The notes under the pieces: model-generated | The model's input: only the letters and a program-made list of their open reading frames with translations | The model's database searches: none | What the model was told of the DNA's origin: nothing | Position numbers and translations under genes: made by a program | In this document: positions 1 to 7,191 of the stretch, one piece after another | How positions within the stretch are numbered: the stretch's first letter is position 1 | Layout of the letters: each line of letters opens with the position of its first letter | DNA from: Caldisericaceae bacterium | GTDB taxonomy: Bacteria; Calditrichota; Calditrichia; Calditrichales; Calditrichaceae | Assembly: GCA_021160885.1 (NCBI GenBank) | Contig: JAGHBR010000176.1 | Coordinates: 1 to 8,740, forward strand | Length of the DNA stretch: 8,740 nt | Reading direction: 5' to 3'

Positions 1-2702
1 AACCCTTACCTGGCGTAAACGTCGTTTTAAAAGGGACTTCAATGGGGGCAGCTACTGATATTGAAGGTTATTATGTCATTTTAAATGTCCCTCCCGGCAC
101 TTACACCTTAGAAGCCTCTTTTGTTGGTTACAAAAATGTTATCGTAAACGACGTAGTAGTAAATGTTGATTTGACCACACGCATTGATTTAAAAATGGAA
201 GAAACCACTCTTGAAACCGCAGAAGCAATTACCGTGATTGCCGAAAAACCCATGATTCGCAAGGACGCTATTTCAACACGTCATTTAGTCTCTTCTCGGG
301 ATATGGAATTGCAGCCGATTACCTCTTTTCAGGAAGTGGCGCGTTTTCAACCGGGGGTTGTGGGCACCCATTTTAGAGGAGGGCGCTCTGGCGAAGTACT
401 GGTTTTAATTGATGGCATACCGGTCCGTGATCCGGCAGGGACCTATTCCGGCAGCTTTGGAGGTTTTACCAGCGATGTGCCTAAGTTAGGTATTGAACAA
501 ATGGAAGTTTCCTTAGGCGGCTTTAGCGCAGAATATGGAAATGTGCAATCCGGCATTCTTAATTTGGCCTTAAAGGAAGGTGGCAGCCGTTTTACCGGTC
601 GCTTGCGCTTTTCTTCCAAACCCGGCTTTGGAGCAACTACTTCTTTTAAGGAGCATGGTTATCGTTTCAAACTTTTACAACCTCTCGAAAATTACTACGA
701 AGGTACTTTGAATGGGCCAATCTTTTCCAACAAGATCGCTTTTTCTTTGTCTGCTCAGGTTGTGGATCGCAATCAGGGATTTTATATGAATGAAAAAGGT
801 TTTAAGCAGAACTATCAGGGAAAATTGACTTTTAGATTTTCACCCAACATGAAGCTTTCTCTGGGAGCAGTGGTCAACCGCAATAAATGGGACAATTTCT
901 ACTTTCCTGCTTCTAAGTATGGGCCAAGGCCCAATTACCAGAAAGACACCTATTACAAAGGCATACGTGCAGGCAGCGATACTCTGGAAATTTACCGCTA
1001 CGTAAATGACAAAAATCTTTTTGGTAAAATAGACATCAAAAACGAAAGCGGGCTTTTTGATTCCACTGCCTACAGTGTAGTCAAAACCTATTACATGGCC
1101 GGCATGCAGGAATATTTGTGGCACCGTAAACAGGCCAGCAATCTGTTTTACATGAACTGGACGCATTCACTCGGCGCAAAAACCTTTTACGAAATAAGAT
1201 TAAATTCATTTTACTCCAACTATCACTATTCCACCCTGGATGTTGATGACCGCGATGGCGATGGCAACCGCGATGAAGATTTGCAATGGGATGTTTCTAA
1301 ACCCGGGCCCCATCCCATTTACAGGGAACGGGAGGACAATTTCTGGTGGTTGCGTGGCGATGATCCCGGATACCGCGATCAAAAATCATGGACCCAAACA
1401 TTGAAGGCCGATATCGTCAGCCAGGCCACGCCAAATCATTTATTAAAGGGTGGCATACAGGTTGATTACCATACGACTAAAGTCGAAAACATCAGCTGGA
1501 CGTTAGGCGTTGGTATTTATCGCTACGACATCTGGACACAGAACAGTCTGGATGTTGGCGCCTACATTCAGGACAAAATCGAATACGAAGGCATTATTGG
1601 CCTGGTTGGCCTGCGTTTTGACGCCTTTGATCCCAATGGCATTTATGATGACATTTACTACCCGGCCGATTACGCCAATCCTTTTACCTCGGTTGGCGCT
1701 GATGGCATCCCGATTTTACAAAATCCCAAAAAGGCATCCATGAAATACCAGCTCAGCCCGCGCATTGGAATTTCGCATCCGATTACGGAAAAGAGTATTT
1801 TGCATTTTACCTATGGACATTATTTTCAACGTCCGGACGGTTACTACCTGTACCGCAATCATTATTTGCAGAGTTTGACCAAAGTGGGCAATTATGTGGG
1901 CAATCCTAATTTAAGTCCGGAAAAAACGGTTGCCTACGAATTAGGCGTGGAACAGCAAATTGGCAATGATTACAAAATCACTGTAACCGGCTACTACAAA
2001 GACATTACCAATTTAATGAACTATTACAAATTTGTTGCCCGTTCAGTTGGCGACCGGGAACTAAATGTTTACATGAATGCTGATTACGGTAATTCTAAAG
2101 GCTTTGAAGTTACCTTTTCCAAGCGCGTAGGTAAATTCTTTGGCGGAAATATTAATTACACCTATTCGGTAGCCAAAGGGCGCAGCTCCAGCGCTTCGGG
2201 CGGCGCTAATTCCTGGAATTCCGTTAAACGCATGAACTTTTTAGCATTTGATCAAACACACACGGTAAATGCGGTTCTAAATTTTAGAACACCAGCCGAT
2301 CTTGGAAGCGCCATTGGTTCATTTCATCCGTTTGGCAACTGGATGCTGAACATGCTTTTTAAATATGGTAGCGGGCTGCCTTACTCCTCTTACGGCACGG
2401 ATCGTGTGAACGACAAACGCATGCCGGCTACTCATAAGCTGGATTTAAAGCTGACCAAAGAGTTACGTTTTAGCAAACGCTACGGCATGCGCTTATTTCT
2501 GGACGTCTTCAATGTTTACGACAAACATAATGTCCAGTTCATTGGCGACAATCAATATTATGAATTGGGCGATCCTAATGATCCGACAATCAAGGGAGAT
2601 CCTTCGGTCATCTGGCGCGAAGCAGACGGTACTTATGTACGTAGTCCGCTGGCATATTCTCCTGGACGTTACATTCGTCTTGGGTTTGAATTGTTCTTTT
2701 AA
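1..2702 (+). CDS. TonB-dependent outer-membrane receptor with carboxypeptidase-like N-terminal domain (5' end outside window)
   Basis: This is a gated outer-membrane pore that would import a ligand using TonB/ExbBD energy; the ligand cannot be told from sequence. The frame is open from nt 3, and the residues before the first ATG (nt 42) read PLPGVNVVLKGTS, the usual start of a CarboxypepD_reg-like beta-sandwich. So that ATG is internal, and the true start and signal peptide lie upstream. Counting residue 1 at nt 3: the sandwich covers about 1-62; a TonB-box-like stretch EAITVIAEKP is at 74-83; the plug covers about 88-195, with RGGRS (125), LIDGIPV (135-141) and YGNVQSGI (178); the beta-barrel fills the rest, including the late receptor motif NLSPEKTVAYELGVEQ. 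It ends in FELFF, a terminal aromatic residue typical of BAM-inserted barrels. It is the first visible gene of a three-gene unit, 26 bases before the next. Family is certain, substrate unknown. Confidence 0.93.
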   Translation, partial: PLPGVNVVLKGTSMGAATDIEGYYVILNVPPGTYTLEASFVGYKNVIVNDVVVNVDLTTRIDLKMEETTLETAEAITVIAEKPMIRKDAISTRHLVSSRDMELQPITSFQEVARFQPGVVGTHFRGGRSGEVLVLIDGIPVRDPAGTYSGSFGGFTSDVPKLGIEQMEVSLGGFSAEYGNVQSGILNLALKEGGSRFTGRLRFSSKPGFGATTSFKEHGYRFKLLQPLENYYEGTLNGPIFSNKIAFSLSAQVVDRNQGFYMNEKGFKQNYQGKLTFRFSPNMKLSLGAVVNRNKWDNFYFPASKYGPRPNYQKDTYYKGIRAGSDTLEIYRYVNDKNLFGKIDIKNESGLFDSTAYSVVKTYYMAGMQEYLWHRKQASNLFYMNWTHSLGAKTFYEIRLNSFYSNYHYSTLDVDDRDGDGNRDEDLQWDVSKPGPHPIYREREDNFWWLRGDDPGYRDQKSWTQTLKADIVSQATPNHLLKGGIQVDYHTTKVENISWTLGVGIYRYDIWTQNSLDVGAYIQDKIEYEGIIGLVGLRFDAFDPNGIYDDIYYPADYANPFTSVGADGIPILQNPKKASMKYQLSPRIGISHPITEKSILHFTYGHYFQRPDGYYLYRNHYLQSLTKVGNYVGNPNLSPEKTVAYELGVEQQIGNDYKITVTGYYKDITNLMNYYKFVARSVGDRELNVYMNADYGNSKGFEVTFSKRVGKFFGGNINYTYSVAKGRSSSASGGANSWNSVKRMNFLAFDQTHTVNAVLNFRTPADLGSAIGSFHPFGNWMLNMLFKYGSGLPYSSYGTDRVNDKRMPATHKLDLKLTKELRFSKRYGMRLFLDVFNVYDKHNVQFIGDNQYYELGDPNDPTIKGDPSVIWREADGTYVRSPLAYSPGRYIRLGFELFF

Positions 2703-2716
2703 TGAACCTTATGTTT

Positions 2717-2722
2717 AGGAGG
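2717..2722 (+). promoter_or_regulatory. Shine-Dalgarno site of the second gene
   Basis: A perfect AGGAGG lies six bases before the ATG at 2729, inside the 26-base gap after the receptor stop. It fixes the start of the downstream gene and argues for efficient independent translation within a shared transcript. Confidence 0.85.
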
Positions 2723-2728
2723 CAATAA

Positions 2729-4750
2729 ATGAAATCGAAAAACCTATTACAAATTTTGCTGATCGCCGCCTTCCTGCTGGTCTTTTCCTTACCAGGCCAT
2801 TCGGCTGATACAAAGAAAAATCAGCAAAAAATAGCCAAAATTTCTTCGTTACAGGAAGACGGTCCGATTGTGGAGAACGATTTTAAATGGCACAAAATTG
2901 GCCGTTTATGGACAAGGGTCACTAATTTTGGTAAAGCCGGTGACGACGCCTATCAGAATCGTTCCCCGTCCTGCGATTACCCCGGCGGCTCCGGTAATTC
3001 TTATCTCTACCGTGGTTCTGTTTGGGTAGGAGCCAAAGTTGACGGTGTCGTTCATGTAACCATGCCGGAAGATTTGGAATGGACGCCGATCGACTATGTT
3101 CATATTGACTCGCTTAATTCTAAACGTGCCGATCAGGAAACCTGGACCAAATATTACGATGTAAAATCGCCATTAGCTACCGGCCACGTGCCCTTAGGCG
3201 TTGAGGTAACTGAACGCACCTATGCATGGGGCGACGCTTTGCGGGGCGATTTCATCATTTACGAATTTACCATCAAGAACGTCGGCATTGACTCCGATGG
3301 AGATGGTTATCCTGACACACCGCGTGATTTAGAGGAATTTTACTTTACTTACCGCCTGGATGCCGATGTTTCCAAAAAGCCAGAATGGCCCACAGAATCA
3401 GTTTTTACCAACCAGGATGACCATGCGGGTGTTAATTCATCATGGGGAATTTTGGATTTATTTCCCGGCTGGCGGGAGGTAGCCGGAGGATTTTTAACCG
3501 ATGACCTGGCTGACAGCACGCTGATGTTCATGTGGGATGGCGACAACCCGACCGTGCCTGCCGACAACGGCGAAGACGACGACACCGGCAATCCAGCTGT
3601 AGATGGTAAACTGCAATCCCCTGGCTATATTGGTTTTAAAATCCTGAAAACTGATCCGCCTACTTTTAAACCGACCTCCTTCCACACAAATCACATCTAC
3701 AACGATCCGAATACAGATCAAGAAGCTTACGACCGTATGATGAAACCCAAGGGATTTGAGGCCGATGGTCCCTCCGGTGTTCTGGTCCATCCGCAAACCG
3801 GCAAGCCTTTTCCCAATGACTATCGGGCTATTTTAACGCTCGGCCCGCTGGATACATTAAAATATGGCGATTCGGTTGTGGTCACGGCTGCCATGGGAGT
3901 GGGTTCTGATCCTGACAGCGGGGGCGTCTACAGTCTGATGAAATTGGTCAAAATCATGCAAATTGCTCAGTACATGGTTGATATTGATTATGACAAAAAC
4001 CGAATCAAGGTAGCGCCTGCGCCCAGCAATTTTGTAGTAAAAGAAAAATACGACGAAAAAGGTCGAACAGTAGGCCTCAGAATAATTTGGGACAAGGCTT
4101 CCGAAGATTCAATTAACTATCCGGATTTTTATGGTTACCGAATTTTTAAACGCATTAAGGGGCAGCCTGAATTTGAAGAATGGACACAAATTGCTGAATA
4201 TCTGAAAGACGGGCAGAGCCCCTGGCCGCCACCGACCTCACCCAAAGACGATAATTTTTATGAATTTGTTGATACCGATCGCATTATTAATGGTTTTGAA
4301 TATGAGTACCGCATTCAAACCGTAAGCAATAATCTGGCATTTGGCATCATTACCAAAGAGACTTCTACCAAAATTGTACCGGCTAATGCAGTTGCCAGCG
4401 ATTTGAGTCGCGTAAAAGTGGTGCCCAACCCTTACATTGGCAGCGCCATCTGGAACAACCCGCAACCCAGTGAAGATTTTCCCTGGGAACATCGTTTGCA
4501 GTTCATTAATTTGCCTGCCGACGCAACGGTAAAAATCTACACTCTGGATCTGGATTTTGTGGCTGAAGTTAAGGCCGGCCAAACGGCTCAGAAAATCGAA
4601 GGCGGCATTGCGGTTACCGGAGCTAAAAGTGTAGCTGAATGGGATTTGGTAACCCGCAATTTTCAGGAAGCCGCACCTGGCATTTACATCTACGTGGTTG
4701 AATCGCCTTCTGCCGGGAAAAAGACTGGCAAGTTTGTAATTATCCGTTAA
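2729..4750 (+). CDS. Secreted protein with Fn3-like and T9SS type A-like sorting domains; N-terminal region unrecognised
   Basis: A 673-residue exported protein of unknown function. A signal peptide covers about residues 1-26 (basic start, hydrophobic core, end PGHSA). There is no lipobox cysteine; the only cysteine seen is C82. Residues 27 to about 425 match no domain I recognise; they are rich in Trp, Tyr and Asp. They contain a thrombospondin-3-like acidic motif DSDGDGYPD (188-196) and an acidic loop around 270-293. Residues 429-547 look like a fibronectin type III fold (IIWDKA, YGYRIFKR, EYEYRIQTVS). From about 562 comes a sorting or FlgD-Ig-like domain: VVPNPY, VKIYTLD, EWDL, PGIYIYVVES and the ending GKFVIIR, as in T9SS type A cargo. 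It has its own strong ribosome site and lies between a TonB receptor and a PorV-family gene, so a surface partner of that receptor is inferred. The secretion call is fairly sure; the role is not known. Confidence 0.85.
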   Translation: MKSKNLLQILLIAAFLLVFSLPGHSADTKKNQQKIAKISSLQEDGPIVENDFKWHKIGRLWTRVTNFGKAGDDAYQNRSPSCDYPGGSGNSYLYRGSVWVGAKVDGVVHVTMPEDLEWTPIDYVHIDSLNSKRADQETWTKYYDVKSPLATGHVPLGVEVTERTYAWGDALRGDFIIYEFTIKNVGIDSDGDGYPDTPRDLEEFYFTYRLDADVSKKPEWPTESVFTNQDDHAGVNSSWGILDLFPGWREVAGGFLTDDLADSTLMFMWDGDNPTVPADNGEDDDTGNPAVDGKLQSPGYIGFKILKTDPPTFKPTSFHTNHIYNDPNTDQEAYDRMMKPKGFEADGPSGVLVHPQTGKPFPNDYRAILTLGPLDTLKYGDSVVVTAAMGVGSDPDSGGVYSLMKLVKIMQIAQYMVDIDYDKNRIKVAPAPSNFVVKEKYDEKGRTVGLRIIWDKASEDSINYPDFYGYRIFKRIKGQPEFEEWTQIAEYLKDGQSPWPPPTSPKDDNFYEFVDTDRIINGFEYEYRIQTVSNNLAFGIITKETSTKIVPANAVASDLSRVKVVPNPYIGSAIWNNPQPSEDFPWEHRLQFINLPADATVKIYTLDLDFVAEVKAGQTAQKIEGGIAVTGAKSVAEWDLVTRNFQEAAPGIYIYVVESPSAGKKTGKFVIIR

Positions 4751-4761
4751 CAAGTAACGTA

Positions 4762-4767
4762 GAGGGA
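4762..4767 (+). promoter_or_regulatory. Shine-Dalgarno site of the PorV-family gene
   Basis: GAGGGA lies seven bases before the ATG at 4775, inside the 24-base gap after the preceding stop codon. It supports this start and continued translation along one polycistronic message. Confidence 0.7.
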
Positions 4768-4774
4768 TAGATCA

Positions 4775-5767
4775 ATGAAATGGAAATACATGATTGTCAT
4801 ATTGCTGATTATGGGGCTACAATTAAGTCCCGTAATGGCTAAAGAATTTGCACCGGTCGGTACATCGGTTGCACAGTTCCTGGAAATTGCCCAGGACGCG
4901 CGGGGCACGGGAATGGGCCAGGCTTACACAGCATTGGTGTTCGACGCCAGCTCGGTTTTCTGGAATCCGGCCGGCATTGTGGGCGTAAACGGCAAAAGCA
5001 TGTTCTTAGGCTACAACCAGTGGGTGGCCGATATTAACTTTGGCAGTTTCTCCTTCGCCTGGAACTTTGGTTCAGCCGGCGCCATTGCCCTGAGCGGCGT
5101 TTATCTTTTTACGCCGGATATGGACGTTACCACTGTAATGCAACCGGAAGGCACCGGAGAAAAATTCAGCCTGAGTAATCATTCCTTTGGCCTGACCTAC
5201 GCTAGAAAATTAACCAATAAATTAGCCGTCGGCGTTACCTTAAAATCCGTCAGAGAATATTACTACTTTCATGGCTACACCACCTGGGCCTTCGATGTTG
5301 GTACCGTTTATCATACTGGCTTCCGCGGATTAAAAATAGGCATGTCCATTCTCAATTTCGGACCGGAAATACGCTACAATTTTGCTTACATCGATTACAG
5401 CAATCCACGCTCTTACAAGGAAGGCAAATCCGTCCGCTTTGACAAATTTTCTTTGCCCGTTAATTTCAGAGTTGGCTTTGGCATGAACATCATCCAGTTA
5501 GAAAGCCAAAAACTTCTGATCGCCGGCGATATGGTTCATTCCAACAATAATATCGAATTTTACAACCTGGGCCTGGAGTACAACTTTAAAAAGATGTTCT
5601 TTTTACGCAGCGGCTACCGCTTCAATCTGGACGAAGGCGGATTAACCCTGGGCTTGGGTGTTAAATTCCCCTGGCTGGACGGTCGCCTGGGGCAAATCGA
5701 CTACTCTTTTTCCGATCGTGGCGTCTTTAGCGGCATCCACCGCTTTTCGGTCGGCTTTGATCTTTAA
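4775..5767 (+). CDS. PorV/PorQ-family outer-membrane beta-barrel protein
   Basis: A 330-residue protein with a signal peptide at about 1-22 (hydrophobic core, end PVMA before K23). The family signature follows at once: VGTSVAQFLEIAQDARGTGMG (28-48), then AYTALVFDASSVFWNPAGI (50-68). This is the usual N-terminus of PorV/PorQ proteins, which are FadL-like barrels. The rest alternates short amphipathic strands (for example FGLTYARKL, FKKMFFLRSGYRF, GLTLGLGVKF) and ends RFSVGFDL, consistent with a barrel. In Bacteroidota, PorV binds the sorting domain of T9SS cargo and carries it from the translocon to the attachment complex. This copy directly follows a gene whose product has such a domain, so it may be a dedicated shuttle for it; that is inference. 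Other FadL-like roles, such as transport of hydrophobic compounds, are possible. It is the last gene before a strong terminator. Confidence 0.88.
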   Translation: MKWKYMIVILLIMGLQLSPVMAKEFAPVGTSVAQFLEIAQDARGTGMGQAYTALVFDASSVFWNPAGIVGVNGKSMFLGYNQWVADINFGSFSFAWNFGSAGAIALSGVYLFTPDMDVTTVMQPEGTGEKFSLSNHSFGLTYARKLTNKLAVGVTLKSVREYYYFHGYTTWAFDVGTVYHTGFRGLKIGMSILNFGPEIRYNFAYIDYSNPRSYKEGKSVRFDKFSLPVNFRVGFGMNIIQLESQKLLIAGDMVHSNNNIEFYNLGLEYNFKKMFFLRSGYRFNLDEGGLTLGLGVKFPWLDGRLGQIDYSFSDRGVFSGIHRFSVGFDL

Positions 5768-5779
5768 CAGTAAAACCTG

Positions 5780-5809
5780 AGAGCCACCCGTTGCGGTGGC
5801 TCTTTTTTT
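5780..5809 (+). terminator. Intrinsic terminator after the PorV-family gene
   Basis: A nine-pair perfect stem AGAGCCACC / GGTGGCTCT (5780-5788 with 5795-5803) has the six-base loop CGTTGC and runs into seven T residues (5803-5809). It begins 13 bases after the stop codon at 5765-5767. This is a textbook rho-independent terminator closing the three-gene unit. It ends only 15 bases before the next start codon, so it would also sit in the leader of any transcript that reads into the peptidase gene. Confidence 0.93.
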
Positions 5810-5824
5810 AGATTGGATTCTGAA

Positions 5825-7129
5825 ATGAAACATATTATTCTGTTACTTTCCTTTGTCTTCCTTGTGTTAACCGCTGGATTTAGCCAAACAATATCCAAAA
5901 ATGAACTCTTAAATCAGGTTTCCAGAGATTCCCTTCAGGCTCACATAAATATTCTGGCAAAGGCCGGCGGATATTTTTCGCGTGTTAATTACACGCCTGG
6001 CAACAAGTTTGCGGTAAACTATTTAGCCAGCTATTTTCACTCCCTGCCAGGCATTGACTCGGTAGCCATTGACACCTTTTTTATTTACAGCGCAAAAGCT
6101 CCTTACAACAAAGAACCGGTTATGAATATCGTGGCTTTCAAATTTGGACTTCAACAGCCGGAAGAAATTGTCATTTGCGGCGGCCATTACGACGCCAGCG
6201 GCAGCCATGAAAGTAACTGGGAGTCTGACTGGCAAACCATTAAAGCTCAGGGAGCAGACGACAACGCCACCGGTACGGCCGCAGTCATGGAAATGGCCAG
6301 AATTATTTCTGACCCGAATAATAACATTAACACCGAACGAACCATCAAGTTCATCGCTTTTGGCGCCGAAGAATACCACCCGGTCAATCCCTCTGTACAC
6401 CACGCAGGTAGCCTGTGGGATGCCGATCAGAGCAAAAAGAAGCAGCTTAACCTTTACGGGGCTTTAATTCTTGATATGATTGGGTATAATCCAAACACAA
6501 ATTATTGTGAAGTGATCTCGAATAACGCATCCCTCTGGATGACCGAAACCATTTACCAGAACCGTTCACAATTTGTTTCAGATTTACAAATGAACAGCAC
6601 GCCCGTCAATGTACCTTACAGCGACCACCAGTCTTATCAGGACTTCGGCTACTCTGCCATTTTATTAATGGAAAATGACCGTCCCTGGAATGATGATTAC
6701 CCAAATTATACGGCAAATCCTTATTATCATTCCACTCAGGATAAACCCGAAACCGTCAATTTTGAACAGGTAAAATTGGTCACGCAACTGGGCTTAGCAA
6801 GTTTGCTGGATTACGCAGGCCTGGATTCTACAACTGCAATACCTGAACATATTGTTAAAACAACTCCGGATAATTTCAACCTTAAAGCCTTCCCCAATCC
6901 ATTCAACGCCCGGCTTAAAATTTCCTTTACCAGTCAAAACCAGGCTTTAACCATTCAAATTTTTAATGCTGCAGGAGAATTAATTGAAACACTGGCTCAA
7001 AATCAACACTTTTCGGCAGGTACACACTTTTTAAGCTGGCAGGCCAATCGTTTTGCCAGTGGAGTTTATTTCGTTAAAGTACAGAATGAAAACTTTACAG
7101 TTAGCAAAAAAGTTGTTCTCTTAAAATGA
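5825..7129 (+). CDS. Secreted M28-family zinc metallopeptidase with T9SS type A sorting domain
   Basis: A 434-residue secreted peptidase. The signal peptide is residues 1-20 (MKHIILLLSFVFLVLTAGFS), leaving Q21 as the likely mature first residue. The M28 fold carries a full two-zinc set: H121 in GGHYD, bridging D145 in GADDNATG, catalytic base E182 and ligand E183 in GAEEYH, D217 in LDMIGY, and H302 in YYHSTQD. Members are aminopeptidases or carboxypeptidases; which applies here is not evident. From about 351 a classic type A sorting domain follows: FNLKAFPNPFNAR, IQIFNAAGELIETL, FASGVYFVKV, and the end KKVVLLK. This predicts T9SS export and surface attachment or release. I chose the ATG at 5825 over an in-frame TTG at 5813 because the latter touches the terminator T-tract and adds four residues before a normal signal peptide. 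The ribosome site is weak (GGA at 5815). It may supply peptides to uptake systems such as the upstream receptor; this is inferred. Confidence 0.92.
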   Translation: MKHIILLLSFVFLVLTAGFSQTISKNELLNQVSRDSLQAHINILAKAGGYFSRVNYTPGNKFAVNYLASYFHSLPGIDSVAIDTFFIYSAKAPYNKEPVMNIVAFKFGLQQPEEIVICGGHYDASGSHESNWESDWQTIKAQGADDNATGTAAVMEMARIISDPNNNINTERTIKFIAFGAEEYHPVNPSVHHAGSLWDADQSKKKQLNLYGALILDMIGYNPNTNYCEVISNNASLWMTETIYQNRSQFVSDLQMNSTPVNVPYSDHQSYQDFGYSAILLMENDRPWNDDYPNYTANPYYHSTQDKPETVNFEQVKLVTQLGLASLLDYAGLDSTTAIPEHIVKTTPDNFNLKAFPNPFNARLKISFTSQNQALTIQIFNAAGELIETLAQNQHFSAGTHFLSWQANRFASGVYFVKVQNENFTVSKKVVLLK

Positions 7130-7172
7130 AACGAAATCTCTTAAAAATGAGTAAAGATTTGGTTACGTTTTT
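7130..7172 (+). terminator. Possible weak terminator between convergent genes
   Basis: In the 62-base gap between the convergent peptidase and phosphoesterase genes, AAATCT (7134-7139) pairs with AGATTT (7155-7160). TTA/TAA pairs inside it, AAC/GTT pairs outside across a G-G mismatch, and the loop is eight bases. Five T residues follow at 7168-7172. The stem is AT-rich with a bulged C, so it is much weaker than the hairpin at 5780. Confidence 0.4.
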
Positions 7173-7191
7173 ATGTCTTTGGGTGATCGAT

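Noticed and set aside
42..44. ATG at 42 as the start of the receptor gene
   Set aside because: The frame is open upstream and those residues (PLPGVNVVLKGTS) belong to the same beta-sandwich domain; no signal peptide follows this ATG.
4238..4753. 171-residue minus-strand open frame
   Set aside because: It lies wholly over the coding strand of the secreted partner, with no family resemblance, no ribosome site and no signal peptide; a shadow frame.
5813..5815. TTG at 5813 as the peptidase start
   Set aside because: It lies just past the terminator T-tract with no room for a ribosome site; the ATG four codons later begins a normal signal peptide.
6144..6467. 107-residue plus-strand open frame inside the peptidase gene
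   Set aside because: It overlaps the M28 catalytic region in another frame, and the motif-bearing frame is clearly the real one.
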